The notes below the pieces were generated by a model. That model worked only from the letters and a program-made list of their open reading frames with translations. It had not been told where the DNA came from and ran no database searches. This document shows, in pieces, positions 1 to 8,710 of a stretch of 64,000 bases of DNA (positions are counted from its first letter, which is position 1; every line of letters begins with the position of its first letter). Position numbers and translations under genes: made by a program. This DNA comes from Woeseiaceae bacterium. Its GTDB lineage: Bacteria; Pseudomonadota; Gammaproteobacteria; Steroidobacterales; Woeseiaceae. Where the stretch lies: contig JASJBG010000007.1 of assembly GCA_030066625.1 (NCBI GenBank), positions 1 to 64,000 on the forward strand, given 5' to 3'.

Positions 1-241
1 GGTGTGGTTCAACGACGTCCAGGACGGCGGGCCGTACGTCGCCCGCAACCTGCTGCCGCTGTTGGTCGTCGTCGTTCTTGCCTGGATTGCCCTGGTGCCG
101 AGCGGCAGGCGCCAGCCGCGCCCGGCCCAGCGTCCGCCGCCCCGCACCAGGGCAATCCAGGCAAGAACGACGACGACCAACAGCGGCAGCAGGTTGCGGG
201 CGACGTACGGCCCGCCGTCCTGGACGTCGTTGAACCACACC
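1..241. repeat. Perfect 98-bp inverted repeat, 45-bp spacer, at window edge
   Basis: Bases 1-98 are the exact reverse complement of 144-241; I checked this base by base. The 45-bp spacer (99-143) also pairs partly with itself. The left arm reaches base 1, so the repeat may extend further left. The arms lie in the coding sequence of the minus-strand membrane protein, so the same peptide is readable on both strands. A fold-back at a contig end would look exactly like this; a real long palindrome is less likely. Confidence 0.9.
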
Positions 242-309
242 GCGGCGGCGATGGTAATGAACACGAGCGGCGACAGCCGCACGAGGGTCAGCTTCGAGAA
301 CGCGAGCAT
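1..309 (-). CDS. Small membrane protein, 5' part only, interrupted by the inverted repeat
   Basis: The ATG (309-307) overlaps the mltD stop by one base (TGATG), so it is probably translationally coupled to mltD. The first ~30 residues form a hydrophobic segment (LSPLVFITIAAAVWF), followed by a second (NLLPLLVVVVLAWIALV), which suggests an inner-membrane protein with two or more helices. From about base 143 leftward the frame enters the fold-back repeat, so the sequence after roughly residue 55 is unreliable. The true 3' end is not in the window. I do not recognise a family. Confidence 0.5.
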   Translation of the reverse strand, partial: MLAFSKLTLVRLSPLVFITIAAAVWFNDVQDGGPYVARNLLPLLVVVVLAWIALVRGGGRWAGRGWRLPLGTRAIQARTTTTNSGSRLRATYGPPSWTSLNHT

Positions 310-2291
310 CAGGACCGTTCGACATCCACGAGCACCGGGAAACGAATCGTTGTTCCGGGACGGATCTTCTCCGGATCGAGTTCCGGGTTGTACTGGCGGA
401 ACAGCCAGATCGGCACGCCATACTGTCGAAGCGACAGGATCCATATCGATTCGCCGCGCTCGACGACGTGCTCCGTGACGCCGGTGATGACGTGCTCGCG
501 GAAGTACTGGTCCTGCTGGTTACGGTGATAGGCAATTCGCCGGCTCTCGAAGGTCGGCACGTCGATGTCGTCGATGACCAGCTTGATACGCTGGCCGACG
601 GCGACCGGCGTGCGGAACGCGAAGCCGTTGACGTCGCGCAAACGCTGCGTGCGTATGCCCAGCCAGTCCGCGAAGTGGCCGAGCGTTTCCAGCGGTTGCA
701 CCTCGATAGTCAGGTCATCCGCAACGCTGTAGTCGCTCGGGTCTGACAATAGCGCCGTCTGCAGGGGCGCCTCCTCGACCGTCGTGACCTCGCTGGCCAG
801 CGCAGCGGGCGTGACTTCCTCCACGCTGGGCTCCTCGGCATCGATCGCGGGCAGGCTTGCAACGGCGACAGGCTCCTCGGCCGGCGCCGGTTCGTCGGCG
901 ACCGGCTCCGGTTCGGGCTCGGGCTGTGGCGGCGGTGTCGGTGTCGCTGCCGCGACCTGCACGGGAGGGGCGGGCGCCGGCCCGGCGGCAGGCAAGCGCA
1001 GCCGCTGGCCGGCGCGAATGCGGTGGCGGCTACCGAGATTGTTGAGCGCCACAAGCGTTGAAACGGATGTGTCGTAGCGCTGCGCGATCTGCGACAGCGT
1101 GTCGCCGCGAACGATAGTGTGATAGAGGTCCGGAAGCTGCTTCGACGCCCAGCGATCCGACGGCACGCCAGCGAGCAGGTCGTCGATCGAGCCGTTGACC
1201 ATCGACGCCGGGACCCGCACGCCGGCACCCTTCGGCCAGTGCTTGTTGCCGGTCCAGATCGTTTCCTGCGCCGCCGGGTTGTAGCGTCTGAGCGCGGACT
1301 CGGACACGCCGAGCGCCGCGCTCAGGTCGGTCGCCGGCAGGTAGGCGTCGAGTTCGGCGACGACGTACTGCGTCGGTGCCTCGCGGCGCACGCCCGGGAA
1401 GTAGCGCTCCGGGTTCGTATCGATCTCTTTTGCGGCGAGGAACGCGACGTAGAAGTTGCGCGATGCGAAACCGAAGGTGCGGCCCCGGTAGTTACGCAGG
1501 ATGTCGACGTATGCCGTGTCGCCGTGCTGACGCATCGCACGCCGCACCCCGGCGAGGCCGTGGTTGTAGGCCGTAATCGCCATCGGCCAGTTGCCGGTAA
1601 TCGAGTAGTTGTAAGCGAGCAGCTTGCCGGCGCTCTGGGTTGCCGTGAACGGATCGTTGCGCTCGTCGAGTACGTGGTCGACGCGCATGAAGCGGCGACC
1701 GGTGCTGCGTGTGAATTGCCAGATGCCGGACGCACCGACGTGCGAACGCGCGTTCGGGTTGTACGAAGACTCTACGTGCGGCAATGCCGCGAGTTCGATG
1801 GGTACACCGAGTGCCGTGAATTCGGTCTCGATGAAATCGCGCCAGCGACCCGACCGCTCGAGGCCCTGCCGGAAACGATCCGACAGGCCCTGCTGGTAGC
1901 GGATTCGGCCCACTGCCGCTGCCAGCGTTTCGTTGCTCACGTCCTCGGGCCAGAGCGCGAGGATGCGCGCCTCCTCGGCCGTCAGGTTGCTGCGCTTGCC
2001 GCCTGCGAGGCTACGTAGCACGGCCTGCAGCTGCTTGCGCTGAGCGCTGACGCGGCGTTGTCGCTCGCGGCGCGACAGCCGGGCGGGCATGTCTACCCGC
2101 TCGTAGACGACGCCCAGGTGGCGATTGTCGTGCAGCACGCCTTCGTCGCTCGAATAGCGGGAGAAGATCGCGAGCCAGAAATCGACGTCGGGTTTAAGCT
2201 CGGCGGGTTGCGGAAAACGCTCGTCCGCAGCGGCGCCGAACGCGCAAAAAAGGACCAGAACAACTAGCCAGAGGGACTTATGTCTTGTCAT
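309..2291 (-). CDS. mltD: Membrane-bound lytic murein transglycosylase D with LysM repeats
   Basis: Cleaves peptidoglycan glycan strands to 1,6-anhydro products in the periplasm. The 660-aa product has an N-terminal signal (LVVLVLFCAFGAAA), a central SLT domain with the catalytic Glu in PHVESSYNP (about residue 170), the GASGIWQF motif and the AYNHG signature. A LysM follows (YHTIVRGDTLSQIAQRY), then a Pro/Glu-rich linker, a degenerate LysM-like segment and a C-terminal LysM (ERGESIWIL). The family usually has one to four LysM modules, so the layout is normal. There is no clear lipobox cysteine, unlike E. coli MltD. It is the first gene of a minus-strand pair with the truncated membrane gene. 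Confidence 0.93.
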   Translation of the reverse strand: MTRHKSLWLVVLVLFCAFGAAADERFPQPAELKPDVDFWLAIFSRYSSDEGVLHDNRHLGVVYERVDMPARLSRRERQRRVSAQRKQLQAVLRSLAGGKRSNLTAEEARILALWPEDVSNETLAAAVGRIRYQQGLSDRFRQGLERSGRWRDFIETEFTALGVPIELAALPHVESSYNPNARSHVGASGIWQFTRSTGRRFMRVDHVLDERNDPFTATQSAGKLLAYNYSITGNWPMAITAYNHGLAGVRRAMRQHGDTAYVDILRNYRGRTFGFASRNFYVAFLAAKEIDTNPERYFPGVRREAPTQYVVAELDAYLPATDLSAALGVSESALRRYNPAAQETIWTGNKHWPKGAGVRVPASMVNGSIDDLLAGVPSDRWASKQLPDLYHTIVRGDTLSQIAQRYDTSVSTLVALNNLGSRHRIRAGQRLRLPAAGPAPAPPVQVAAATPTPPPQPEPEPEPVADEPAPAEEPVAVASLPAIDAEEPSVEEVTPAALASEVTTVEEAPLQTALLSDPSDYSVADDLTIEVQPLETLGHFADWLGIRTQRLRDVNGFAFRTPVAVGQRIKLVIDDIDVPTFESRRIAYHRNQQDQYFREHVITGVTEHVVERGESIWILSLRQYGVPIWLFRQYNPELDPEKIRPGTTIRFPVLVDVERS

Positions 2292-2385
2292 TTAAGTCAA
2301 TTCAAGTTTCAATCGTAAAGTCTTATTAGTTCACAGAAAAAAAACGACAAGAGTCGTAATCTAAACGATGCTACCCCGGTAATCC
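2292..2385. promoter_or_regulatory. AT-rich divergent intergenic region between mltD and the AstE-like gene
   Basis: This 94-bp stretch is much more AT-rich than its surroundings and contains an A8 tract (AGAAAAAAAACG). It separates two divergently transcribed genes, so it must hold the promoters for both. I cannot assign unambiguous -35/-10 hexamers. Confidence 0.5.
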
Positions 2386-3675
2386 ATGACGACAATGCGC
2401 CCAAGTTACGCCCTCGTTCCAGCGCTCGCGGCTCTCCTGAGTCTCGCGACTGCTGTCGCGTTCGCGGGCGAGGCCGCGCTGGAACCCGTGGATTCGGGCG
2501 CGGACCTGCGTGAGGATACGACCGAGGACGCGGATTCGCGTTCCGCGGAAGTGGCAGCGGCTGCCGAGCAGTTCGTCGAGCCGGCCGAGACGCCGAGCGT
2601 CGTACCGCTCGCGGATGCCGTGACCACGGCCGGCAACCTGCCGGCATCGCTCCGCATCCTCGGTGCCGAGGTTGCCCCGGGCACGTCCGAGCGGCTCAGC
2701 TGGGCCGCCACCGAGCTGTTCGAGGGCGTTCCGGTGTCCACCCCGGTGCTCGTCATGAACGGTGCCATGCCCGGGCCGACGCTGTGTCTGACCGCCGCCG
2801 TGCACGGCGACGAGCTCAATGGCATCGAGATGGTGCGTCGCGTCATGCACGACATCGATCCTGAAGATCTTTCCGGCGCGCTGATCGGCGTGCCGATCGT
2901 GAACGTCCAGGGTTTCCGTCGCGGCTCGCGCTACCTGCCCGACCGTCGCGACCTGAATCGCTACTTCCCCGGCAATCCGAACGGCAGCGCTGCCGCGCGA
3001 ATCGCCAATTCGTTCTTCGAGAACGTCGTGTCGCATTGCGATGCGCTCGTCGACCTGCACACGGGTTCCTTCGAGCGCGCCAACCTGCCGCAGATTCGCG
3101 CGGATCTGCGTAACCCGGACGTCGTTACGCTGACGCAGGGCTTCGGGTCCACCGTGATCCTGCACAGCACGCCGGGCGTCGGCACGCTCAGGCATGCGGC
3201 AACGCAGGCCGGCATTCCGGCGGTGACGCTCGAAGCCGGCGGCCCGCTGCAGCTCGAACTCGGCGAAGTGAAGCACGGCGTCAAGGGCATCGAGACACTG
3301 ATTACGTCCCTCGGCATGGTCAAGCGCATCCGGCTCTGGGGTGATCCGGAACCGGTCTACTACCGGTCGACCTGGGTCCGCGCGGACTCGGGCGGCATCC
3401 TGCTGTCGGACGTGAGCCTGGGCAGCACGGTCCGCAAGGGCGACCTGCTCGGCACGATCACCGACCCGATGAGCAATGCGCGGGTCGAACTGCGCTCGCC
3501 GTACGCAGGGCGCATCATCGGCATGGCGCGCAACCAGGTCGTCATGCCCGGCTTTGCGGCCTTCCATGTCGGCATCCAGACCGACCAGTCACCCGCCGAG
3601 ATGGACGCGGCCGTCGCCCGCGATGACGAAACGAGCGCGAACGACGGCGCCTACATCGACGGCATCTCCGAATAG
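2386..3675 (+). CDS. Secreted succinylglutamate desuccinylase/aspartoacylase-family zinc hydrolase
   Basis: Belongs to the AstE/AspA branch of M14-like zinc carboxypeptidases, which remove acyl groups from N-acyl amino acids; the substrate here is unknown. The 429-aa product starts with a signal peptide (ALAALLSLATAVAFAG), so it probably acts in the periplasm. After a low-complexity acidic region of about 70 residues comes the catalytic domain: HGDE (H140, E143) and DLHTG (H225) are the expected zinc ligands. The C-terminal third has the beta-rich biotinyl-like fold common in this family (GGILLSDVSLGSTVRKGDLL). A second ATG three codons downstream is an alternative start. Export is unusual compared with the cytosolic AstE. 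Confidence 0.85.
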   Translation: MTTMRPSYALVPALAALLSLATAVAFAGEAALEPVDSGADLREDTTEDADSRSAEVAAAAEQFVEPAETPSVVPLADAVTTAGNLPASLRILGAEVAPGTSERLSWAATELFEGVPVSTPVLVMNGAMPGPTLCLTAAVHGDELNGIEMVRRVMHDIDPEDLSGALIGVPIVNVQGFRRGSRYLPDRRDLNRYFPGNPNGSAAARIANSFFENVVSHCDALVDLHTGSFERANLPQIRADLRNPDVVTLTQGFGSTVILHSTPGVGTLRHAATQAGIPAVTLEAGGPLQLELGEVKHGVKGIETLITSLGMVKRIRLWGDPEPVYYRSTWVRADSGGILLSDVSLGSTVRKGDLLGTITDPMSNARVELRSPYAGRIIGMARNQVVMPGFAAFHVGIQTDQSPAEMDAAVARDDETSANDGAYIDGISE

Positions 3676-3721
3676 CCGGCGACTTTACACCTCGACACGC
3701 TCTCCCTAAGCTCCGGTCACT

Positions 3722-4657
3722 ATGGCCAGTGACCGTAGATCGCTTGCAAGCTTCTGGCAGCCGCAGTACTGGCCGACCTGGATCGGTATCGGCATTCTCC
3801 GGCTCATCTGCCTGCTGCCGCAGCGGCTGTCGCTCGGCATTGGCCGCGTGCTCGGCCGGCTGGTGCATGCAACCGGCCGCCGGCGTACGATCGTCCGGCG
3901 CAATATCGAGCTGTGCTTCCCGGAGCTGTCGGCCGAAGAGCGCGACGCGCTCGGGAAACGCCACTACGAGTCGCTGGGCATGGCCATCATCGAGATGGGC
4001 CTCGGCCGCTGGGCCTCCGATCGCTTCCACGTGCGCATCGGCAAGCTGGAAGGTCTCGAGCACCTGAACGCGGCGCTTGATGCCGGCAAGGGCGTGATCC
4101 TTCTGAGCGCGCACTTCACGACCCTGGAGATCATGGGCCGGGTACTCGCGATGAACGCCCCGCCCTACGATGCCGTGTACCGCAAGAATCGCAGCGAGTT
4201 CATTACCGAGCTGCAGCGCACCGGTCGCGAGGTCTCCGCCGATGCCACGATCGAGAAACGCGACATCAAGCGCATGGTGAGAAGCCTGCGGAACGGGCGC
4301 GCGGTCTGGTACGCCCCGGACCAGAGCTACGATCGCAAGGGTTCGGCCGTCGTCGAGTTCTTCGGCCAGCCGACGATGCATACGACCGCGACCTCGACGC
4401 TGGCGCGACTCGGCAAGGCCGTTACCCTGCCGTTTTTTCCGGAACGCCTGGCGGACAACACCTACGTGTTCCGCATCCTGCCGCCGCTCGATGACTTCCC
4501 GAGCGACGACGAGATTGCCGATACCAAGAAGTACGTGGACGTGCTGGAACAGCAGATTCGCCGCTGCCCGGAGCAGTACTTCTGGGTGCACAAGAAGTTC
4601 AAGAACCTGCCCGAGGGCTACCCGGATCCTTACGCGGACCTCGACGCGCTGAAGTAA
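3722..4657 (+). CDS. lpxL: Lipid A biosynthesis lauroyl/myristoyl acyltransferase (LpxL/HtrB family)
   Basis: Adds a secondary acyl chain to Kdo2-lipid A at the inner membrane. The 311-aa length matches LpxL/LpxM (about 305-325). An N-terminal hydrophobic segment (ILRLICLLPQRLSLGIG) anchors the protein. The catalytic HX4(D/E) motif is HFTTLE, followed by the substrate-binding patch DQSYDRKGSAVVEFFG. Its 3' end overlaps the convergent kdkA by 28 bp. It sits next to Kdo kinase and heptosyltransferase genes, consistent with lipid A/core assembly. I cannot tell LpxL from LpxM by sequence alone. Confidence 0.9.
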   Translation: MASDRRSLASFWQPQYWPTWIGIGILRLICLLPQRLSLGIGRVLGRLVHATGRRRTIVRRNIELCFPELSAEERDALGKRHYESLGMAIIEMGLGRWASDRFHVRIGKLEGLEHLNAALDAGKGVILLSAHFTTLEIMGRVLAMNAPPYDAVYRKNRSEFITELQRTGREVSADATIEKRDIKRMVRSLRNGRAVWYAPDQSYDRKGSAVVEFFGQPTMHTTATSTLARLGKAVTLPFFPERLADNTYVFRILPPLDDFPSDDEIADTKKYVDVLEQQIRRCPEQYFWVHKKFKNLPEGYPDPYADLDALK

Positions 4658-5361
4658 CCTTCGAGCAGCGCCTCCCATTCAGCCGTCCCGAACCTCACGG
4701 CGGGGTCAAGGGAAGCGATCTTGTTCAGGCTGCGGTGCAGACGCTCCAGCGTCTGCTGCTTCCAGGGCCCGGGCTGCCGCAGCCGACCCTTGTCGAAGTC
4801 GAGCATCCACAGACGGTCGTTGTCATCGATCTGCAGGTTGTAGGCGTTCATGTCGGCGTGATACACGCCGGCCTCGTGAAACGTCTGGATGGCGGCGCCT
4901 ATCGACGACCAGAACTCCGGCGGCCGCGATGTACCCGCGATCACTTCGGAAAGCGGCCTCACGTTCGGCAGCCGTAGCGTGATGATATCGCAGCGATAGA
5001 ACGGACCGCTGCGAACATAGCGGGCGGCCGCCGGCCGCGGGACCGGCAGCTTGAAGTCGGCCATCTTGGCGAGCATGCGCCATTCGGCAAAGCAGCGCGT
5101 CGAGTCTTCGCCGGTCCAGAAGTAGTGGTCGCGAACGAGCTTGCCGATCATGCCGCCGCGCATGTAGTGACGCAGTACGAACTGCCGCGGCACGTTGCCG
5201 ACAAAGTAGGTGCTGCCGCGTCCGCCCGAGCCGAGCTTGCCCGCGATCAGCTCCGAATGTGTCCAGCCTTCTGGCGTGAACAGGTCCTCGGAAATCTGGT
5301 TGATGATCAGCTGATCGTATAGGATGGCGCCGGTCTTGGTTCTCTCGACGGTTTCGGTCAA
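4630..5361 (-). CDS. kdkA: 3-deoxy-D-manno-octulosonic acid (Kdo) kinase
   Basis: Phosphorylates Kdo in the LPS inner core using ATP, at the cytoplasmic face. The ORF track extends this frame to 522 aa, but recognisable homology begins only around LIINQIS. I chose a TTG at 5361, with AAAGGGA just upstream, giving 243 aa, close to the 236-242 aa of known KdkA. Motifs match the family: GRGSTYF, LRHYMRGG, the kinase loop HADMNAYN and the metal-binding LDFDKGR. It overlaps lpxL at the 3' end and starts only 21 bp from the divergent heptosyltransferase gene. Confidence 0.88.
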   Translation of the reverse strand: MTETVERTKTGAILYDQLIINQISEDLFTPEGWTHSELIAGKLGSGGRGSTYFVGNVPRQFVLRHYMRGGMIGKLVRDHYFWTGEDSTRCFAEWRMLAKMADFKLPVPRPAAARYVRSGPFYRCDIITLRLPNVRPLSEVIAGTSRPPEFWSSIGAAIQTFHEAGVYHADMNAYNLQIDDNDRLWMLDFDKGRLRQPGPWKQQTLERLHRSLNKIASLDPAVRFGTAEWEALLEGYFSASRSA

Positions 5362-5382
5362 CGCGTCCGTCCCTTTATCGAC

Positions 5383-6441
5383 TTGTCTGAGTGGTCCCGG
5401 AATTCTGCGCCCGGCAGCCTGTGTGTCGTCCGACTCTCGGCGATCGGTGACACCTGCCACGCACTGGCCGTCGTTCGCAACTTGCAGGACAACTGGCCGC
5501 AGACGGAAATCACCTGGATCATCGGCAAGACCGAAGCCCTGCTGCTCGGCGATATCGACGGCGTGGAGTTTATCATCTTCGATAAAGCCAAAGGTCGCGC
5601 CGCTTACGCGGATGTGAAGAAGGCCGTCCTGGGCCGGCAGTTCGACGCTGCGCTTTGCATGCACGCGTCGATGCGCGCAAATCGCCTTTGCCGGCTGATC
5701 CCGTCGCCGCTTCGACTCGGATTTGATCGGCAGCGTGCACGCGACTTCCAGTGGCTGTTTACCAATCGTCGCATTCCGCACGTCTCCCGCGAGCATGCGC
5801 TGGAGGCGATGATGGGATTCGCACGCAAGATTGGCGCCGAGCCGACACCGATGCGCTGGGACATCCCCGTCACCGACGCGGACCGCGAGTTCGCCGCGAG
5901 CCACTGCCGCTACCCGACCGTCGTCATCAGTCCGTGCACGAGTCAGCGCAGCCGCAACTTTCGCAACTGGCGCATCGAGCGTTTTATCGAAGTCGCGCGG
6001 CACGCGCGCGAGCAGCACAATGCCCGGATCCTGCTGACGGGCGGCGGCACGGATGTCGAACGCGAGTATGGCGAGACCATCTCCACCGAGGTGGGCGCCG
6101 GTATTCGCAACCTCATCGGCCAGACGACGTTGAAGCAGTCGTTTGCCCTGTTCGGTGCCGCTGATCTCGTCATATCGCCCGACTCCGGACCGGCGCACAT
6201 GGCAACGGCGGCAGGCACGCCCGTGATCGGCCTGTACGCGACGTCGAACCCGGGCAGGACAGGGCCCTTCGTTTCGCGGCAGCTCACGGTGAATCGCTAT
6301 CCCGACGCACTAAAGAAGTTCATGGGCAAGACGGAAGACGCCGTTCGCTGGGGGCAGCGCGTGCGGCATCCGGACGCGATGGATCTCATCGAGGTTGACG
6401 ACGTCACGGCAAAGATCGACCTGGCCCTCGGCGATCATTGA
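5383..6441 (+). CDS. Glycosyltransferase family 9, LPS heptosyltransferase-like
   Basis: GT9 enzymes transfer heptose from ADP-heptose onto the LPS inner core. The 352-aa product has the GT-B N-terminal start (VVRLSAIGDTCHALAVVR) and the C-terminal nucleotide-sugar site (SPDSGPAHMATAAGTPVIG), both typical of WaaC/WaaF/WaaQ. With waaF nearby this is probably heptosyltransferase I (WaaC-like) or a third heptosyltransferase; I leave the symbol empty. The start appears to be TTG at 5383 with no convincing Shine-Dalgarno. It is divergent from kdkA. Confidence 0.85.
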   Translation: MSEWSRNSAPGSLCVVRLSAIGDTCHALAVVRNLQDNWPQTEITWIIGKTEALLLGDIDGVEFIIFDKAKGRAAYADVKKAVLGRQFDAALCMHASMRANRLCRLIPSPLRLGFDRQRARDFQWLFTNRRIPHVSREHALEAMMGFARKIGAEPTPMRWDIPVTDADREFAASHCRYPTVVISPCTSQRSRNFRNWRIERFIEVARHAREQHNARILLTGGGTDVEREYGETISTEVGAGIRNLIGQTTLKQSFALFGAADLVISPDSGPAHMATAAGTPVIGLYATSNPGRTGPFVSRQLTVNRYPDALKKFMGKTEDAVRWGQRVRHPDAMDLIEVDDVTAKIDLALGDH

Positions 6442-6463
6442 CCATTGGCTATGAGCGCCGGCG

Positions 6464-7486
6464 TTAGCTTTCCGCTCGTCGCGCGCTCCTGACGGAACGG
6501 ACGGCCTCGAGCACCGTCAATGGCTCGATCTCCTTCAGGCAGCGCAAGTGCCCGAGCGGGCAGTTGCGTTCGAAGCACGGGCTGCAGTCGAGTTCGAGCC
6601 ACTGCACGGTCTTCGAATCGGTGAGGGGCGGCGTGAAGCGCGGCGACGATGAACCGTAGATGCCGTGCACGTGCGTACCGACCGCGGCCGCGACGTGCAT
6701 CAGGCCGGAGTCATTGCTCACCGCCTGCTCGGCGTAGCCGAGCAGGTCGATTACGTCCTCCAGAGAGGTCTTGCCGCAGATGTTGATCGCATTGCTCGCA
6801 GCCGCGATCTCGTCCCCCGAAGGACGGTCCTTCTCCGAACCCATGATCCAGACGGCATAGCCGTCGTCGGCGAGCAGCCCTGCCAGTTCGGCGAAGTGAT
6901 CGAGTGGCCAGCACTTCGCCGGCCCGTATTCCGCGCCCGGCATGAACGCGACGACCGGGCGATCGCCGGCAAGATCGAGTTTCTGCATCGCGGCGCGCTG
7001 GTTTTCGGCGGATACTCTGAGCTCGGGAAACGGGATCTCGGGCAACGACTCGTTGCTGTCGGTGCCGAGCGCCACGAAGCGCTTGACGGTCTGGTCGAGC
7101 ACGTCCCGATCGAAAGGCCGCATGTCGTTGATGAGCCAATAGCGCGACTCGCCGCGGAAACCAGTACGGGTATCGATGTCGGCAAACCACGGAACGAGCG
7201 CCGCCTTGAGCGAGCGCGGCAGCACGATGGCGCGATCGTAGAAACCCCGCAGCTCGTGACCGATGCGGCGGCGCCTGCCGATGCCGAGCTCGCCGTGGCC
7301 GGTCTCCGCCGCAATGCCTGCGCGGATCTCGGGCATGCGCGCAACGACAGGCAGTGACCAGGCCGGTGCAAGTACGTCGACCGGCCGTTCCGGCGCGTGC
7401 AACTTGAGGTGCTTGAACAGGGCCTGCGCCATGACCATGTCGCCCACCCAGGACGGCCCGACGACGAGTGTCGCGGCGGCGCTCAT
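6464..7486 (-). CDS. waaF: ADP-heptose:LPS heptosyltransferase II
   Basis: Adds the second heptose to the LPS inner core. The 340-aa length fits WaaF (about 345). The N-terminus LVVGPSWVGDMVMAQALFK is the WaaF form of the GT9 motif. Further matches are FIDs-region analogues such as the GFRGESRYWLINDMR patch, and the C-terminal AVSNDSGLMHVAAAVGT nucleotide-sugar site. The start lies 3 bp after the hldD stop, so it is in the hldD operon, which also makes the donor sugar. Confidence 0.93.
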   Translation of the reverse strand: MSAAATLVVGPSWVGDMVMAQALFKHLKLHAPERPVDVLAPAWSLPVVARMPEIRAGIAAETGHGELGIGRRRRIGHELRGFYDRAIVLPRSLKAALVPWFADIDTRTGFRGESRYWLINDMRPFDRDVLDQTVKRFVALGTDSNESLPEIPFPELRVSAENQRAAMQKLDLAGDRPVVAFMPGAEYGPAKCWPLDHFAELAGLLADDGYAVWIMGSEKDRPSGDEIAAASNAINICGKTSLEDVIDLLGYAEQAVSNDSGLMHVAAAVGTHVHGIYGSSSPRFTPPLTDSKTVQWLELDCSPCFERNCPLGHLRCLKEIEPLTVLEAVRSVRSARRAES

Positions 7487-7489
7487 CGA

Positions 7490-8431
7490 TCAGCCGTTGA
7501 TGACGTCCAGGTATTCGCGCACGCCGTCCTCGACCGGACGGAAACGTACATCGCAACCCGCGCCGCGCAGCGCGGTCAGGTCGGCCTGCGTATAGCTCTG
7601 GTACGCGCCCTCGAGGTGCTCCGGGAACGGGATGTAGCGGATCTCGCCGCTACCGTGCCAGGCGATCACGGCGTTCGCGACGTCGTTGAACGTCTGCGCC
7701 CGACCCGTGCCGGCATTGAACACGCCCGATACCTTCGGATTGTCGAGGAACCACAGGTTCACGGCACAGATGTCGTCGACGTAGACGAAATCACGCAGCT
7801 GATCGCCATCCCCGTAGCCGGACGTTCCCTCGAACAGGCGGACCTCGCCATCATCGCGGACCTGGTTGTTGAAATGGAACGCGACGCTGGCCATTGAGCC
7901 TTTGTGCTGTTCGCGCGGCCCATAAACATTGAAGTAGCGCAGGCCGACAACCTGGCTGTCGGCGTCGAGCGCCACCCGGCGCACGTAGCGGTCGAACTGC
8001 AGCTTCGAGTAGCCGTACACGTTCAGCGGCTTCTCATTCTCGGGCGCTTCGCTGAAATCGGTCGACGCGCCGTACACGGCTGCCGACGATGCGTAGATAT
8101 ACGGCACACGATGGTCGAGGCAGTGATGCAGCAGCACCTGCGAGTAGCCGTAGTTGTTTTCCATCATGTAGCGACCGTCCCACTCGGTCGTCGTCGAGCA
8201 GGCGCCGTTATGGAAGATGGCCTTGAGCCCGGCGACGAAACCCGGGTCCTCCATGCGCGTCAGGAACTCGTCCTTGTCGAGGTAGTCCGCGATCGCGAGG
8301 TCCGAGAAGTTGACGAACTTGTGGCCGTCACTCAGGTCGTCGACGATCACTACATCGTCGTAACCGCGCGCGATCAGGTCGCGGGCGAGATTGCTGCCGA
8401 CAAACCCGGCGCCACCGGTAACGATGTGCAC
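7490..8431 (-). CDS. hldD: ADP-L-glycero-D-manno-heptose 6-epimerase
   Basis: Epimerises ADP-D,D-heptose to ADP-L,D-heptose, the donor used by the adjacent heptosyltransferases. An extended SDR with 313 aa (E. coli 310). The N-terminal NAD(P) motif is [10 protein letters not shown], followed by the HldD signature [13 protein letters not shown] and the catalytic YxxxK in [19 protein letters not shown] is also typical. It lies in a tight operon with waaF (3 bp downstream) and the zf-CHCC gene (6 bp upstream). Confidence 0.96.
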   Translation of the reverse strand: MHIVTGGAGFVGSNLARDLIARGYDDVVIVDDLSDGHKFVNFSDLAIADYLDKDEFLTRMEDPGFVAGLKAIFHNGACSTTTEWDGRYMMENNYGYSQVLLHHCLDHRVPYIYASSAAVYGASTDFSEAPENEKPLNVYGYSKLQFDRYVRRVALDADSQVVGLRYFNVYGPREQHKGSMASVAFHFNNQVRDDGEVRLFEGTSGYGDGDQLRDFVYVDDICAVNLWFLDNPKVSGVFNAGTGRAQTFNDVANAVIAWHGSGEIRYIPFPEHLEGAYQSYTQADLTALRGAGCDVRFRPVEDGVREYLDVING

Positions 8432-8437
8432 CTGGGC

Positions 8438-8653
8438 TTACTCGTCGTCGGAAAGGTAGTACTGCGCGCCGCAGTACGGGCACTTGGCCTCGCCCGTCTC
8501 CTCGATGGGGAGGTAGACCTTGGGGTGCGAGTTCCACAGGTACATACCCGGCATCGGGCATGACAGCGGCAGATCGCGCGAGCGTACCTGGTAGCGATGC
8601 TGCGCATTGGCCGGTATCAGATTCTGGTCGATGGTTCCTGCTCTGGCTGCCAC
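8438..8653 (-). CDS. zf-CHCC zinc-finger protein
   Basis: This 71-aa protein carries the C-x-H-x-C-x2-C pattern of the zf-CHCC family, related to the zinc-binding tail of respiratory complex I subunit NDUFS6. The ligands are visible as LSCPMPG, NSHPK and KCPYCGAQYY. Bacterial members are commonly found next to glnE/ilvE and LPS heptosyltransferase genes, as here, but their role is unknown. It is the second gene of the glnE-zf-CHCC-hldD-waaF run. Confidence 0.85.
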   Translation of the reverse strand: MAARAGTIDQNLIPANAQHRYQVRSRDLPLSCPMPGMYLWNSHPKVYLPIEETGEAKCPYCGAQYYLSDDE

Positions 8654-8710
8654 GCCAAACCCCTGAAGATGACTGGAAGCGCGGATTATACGCGGGGGCC
8701 CGAAGCCCGG

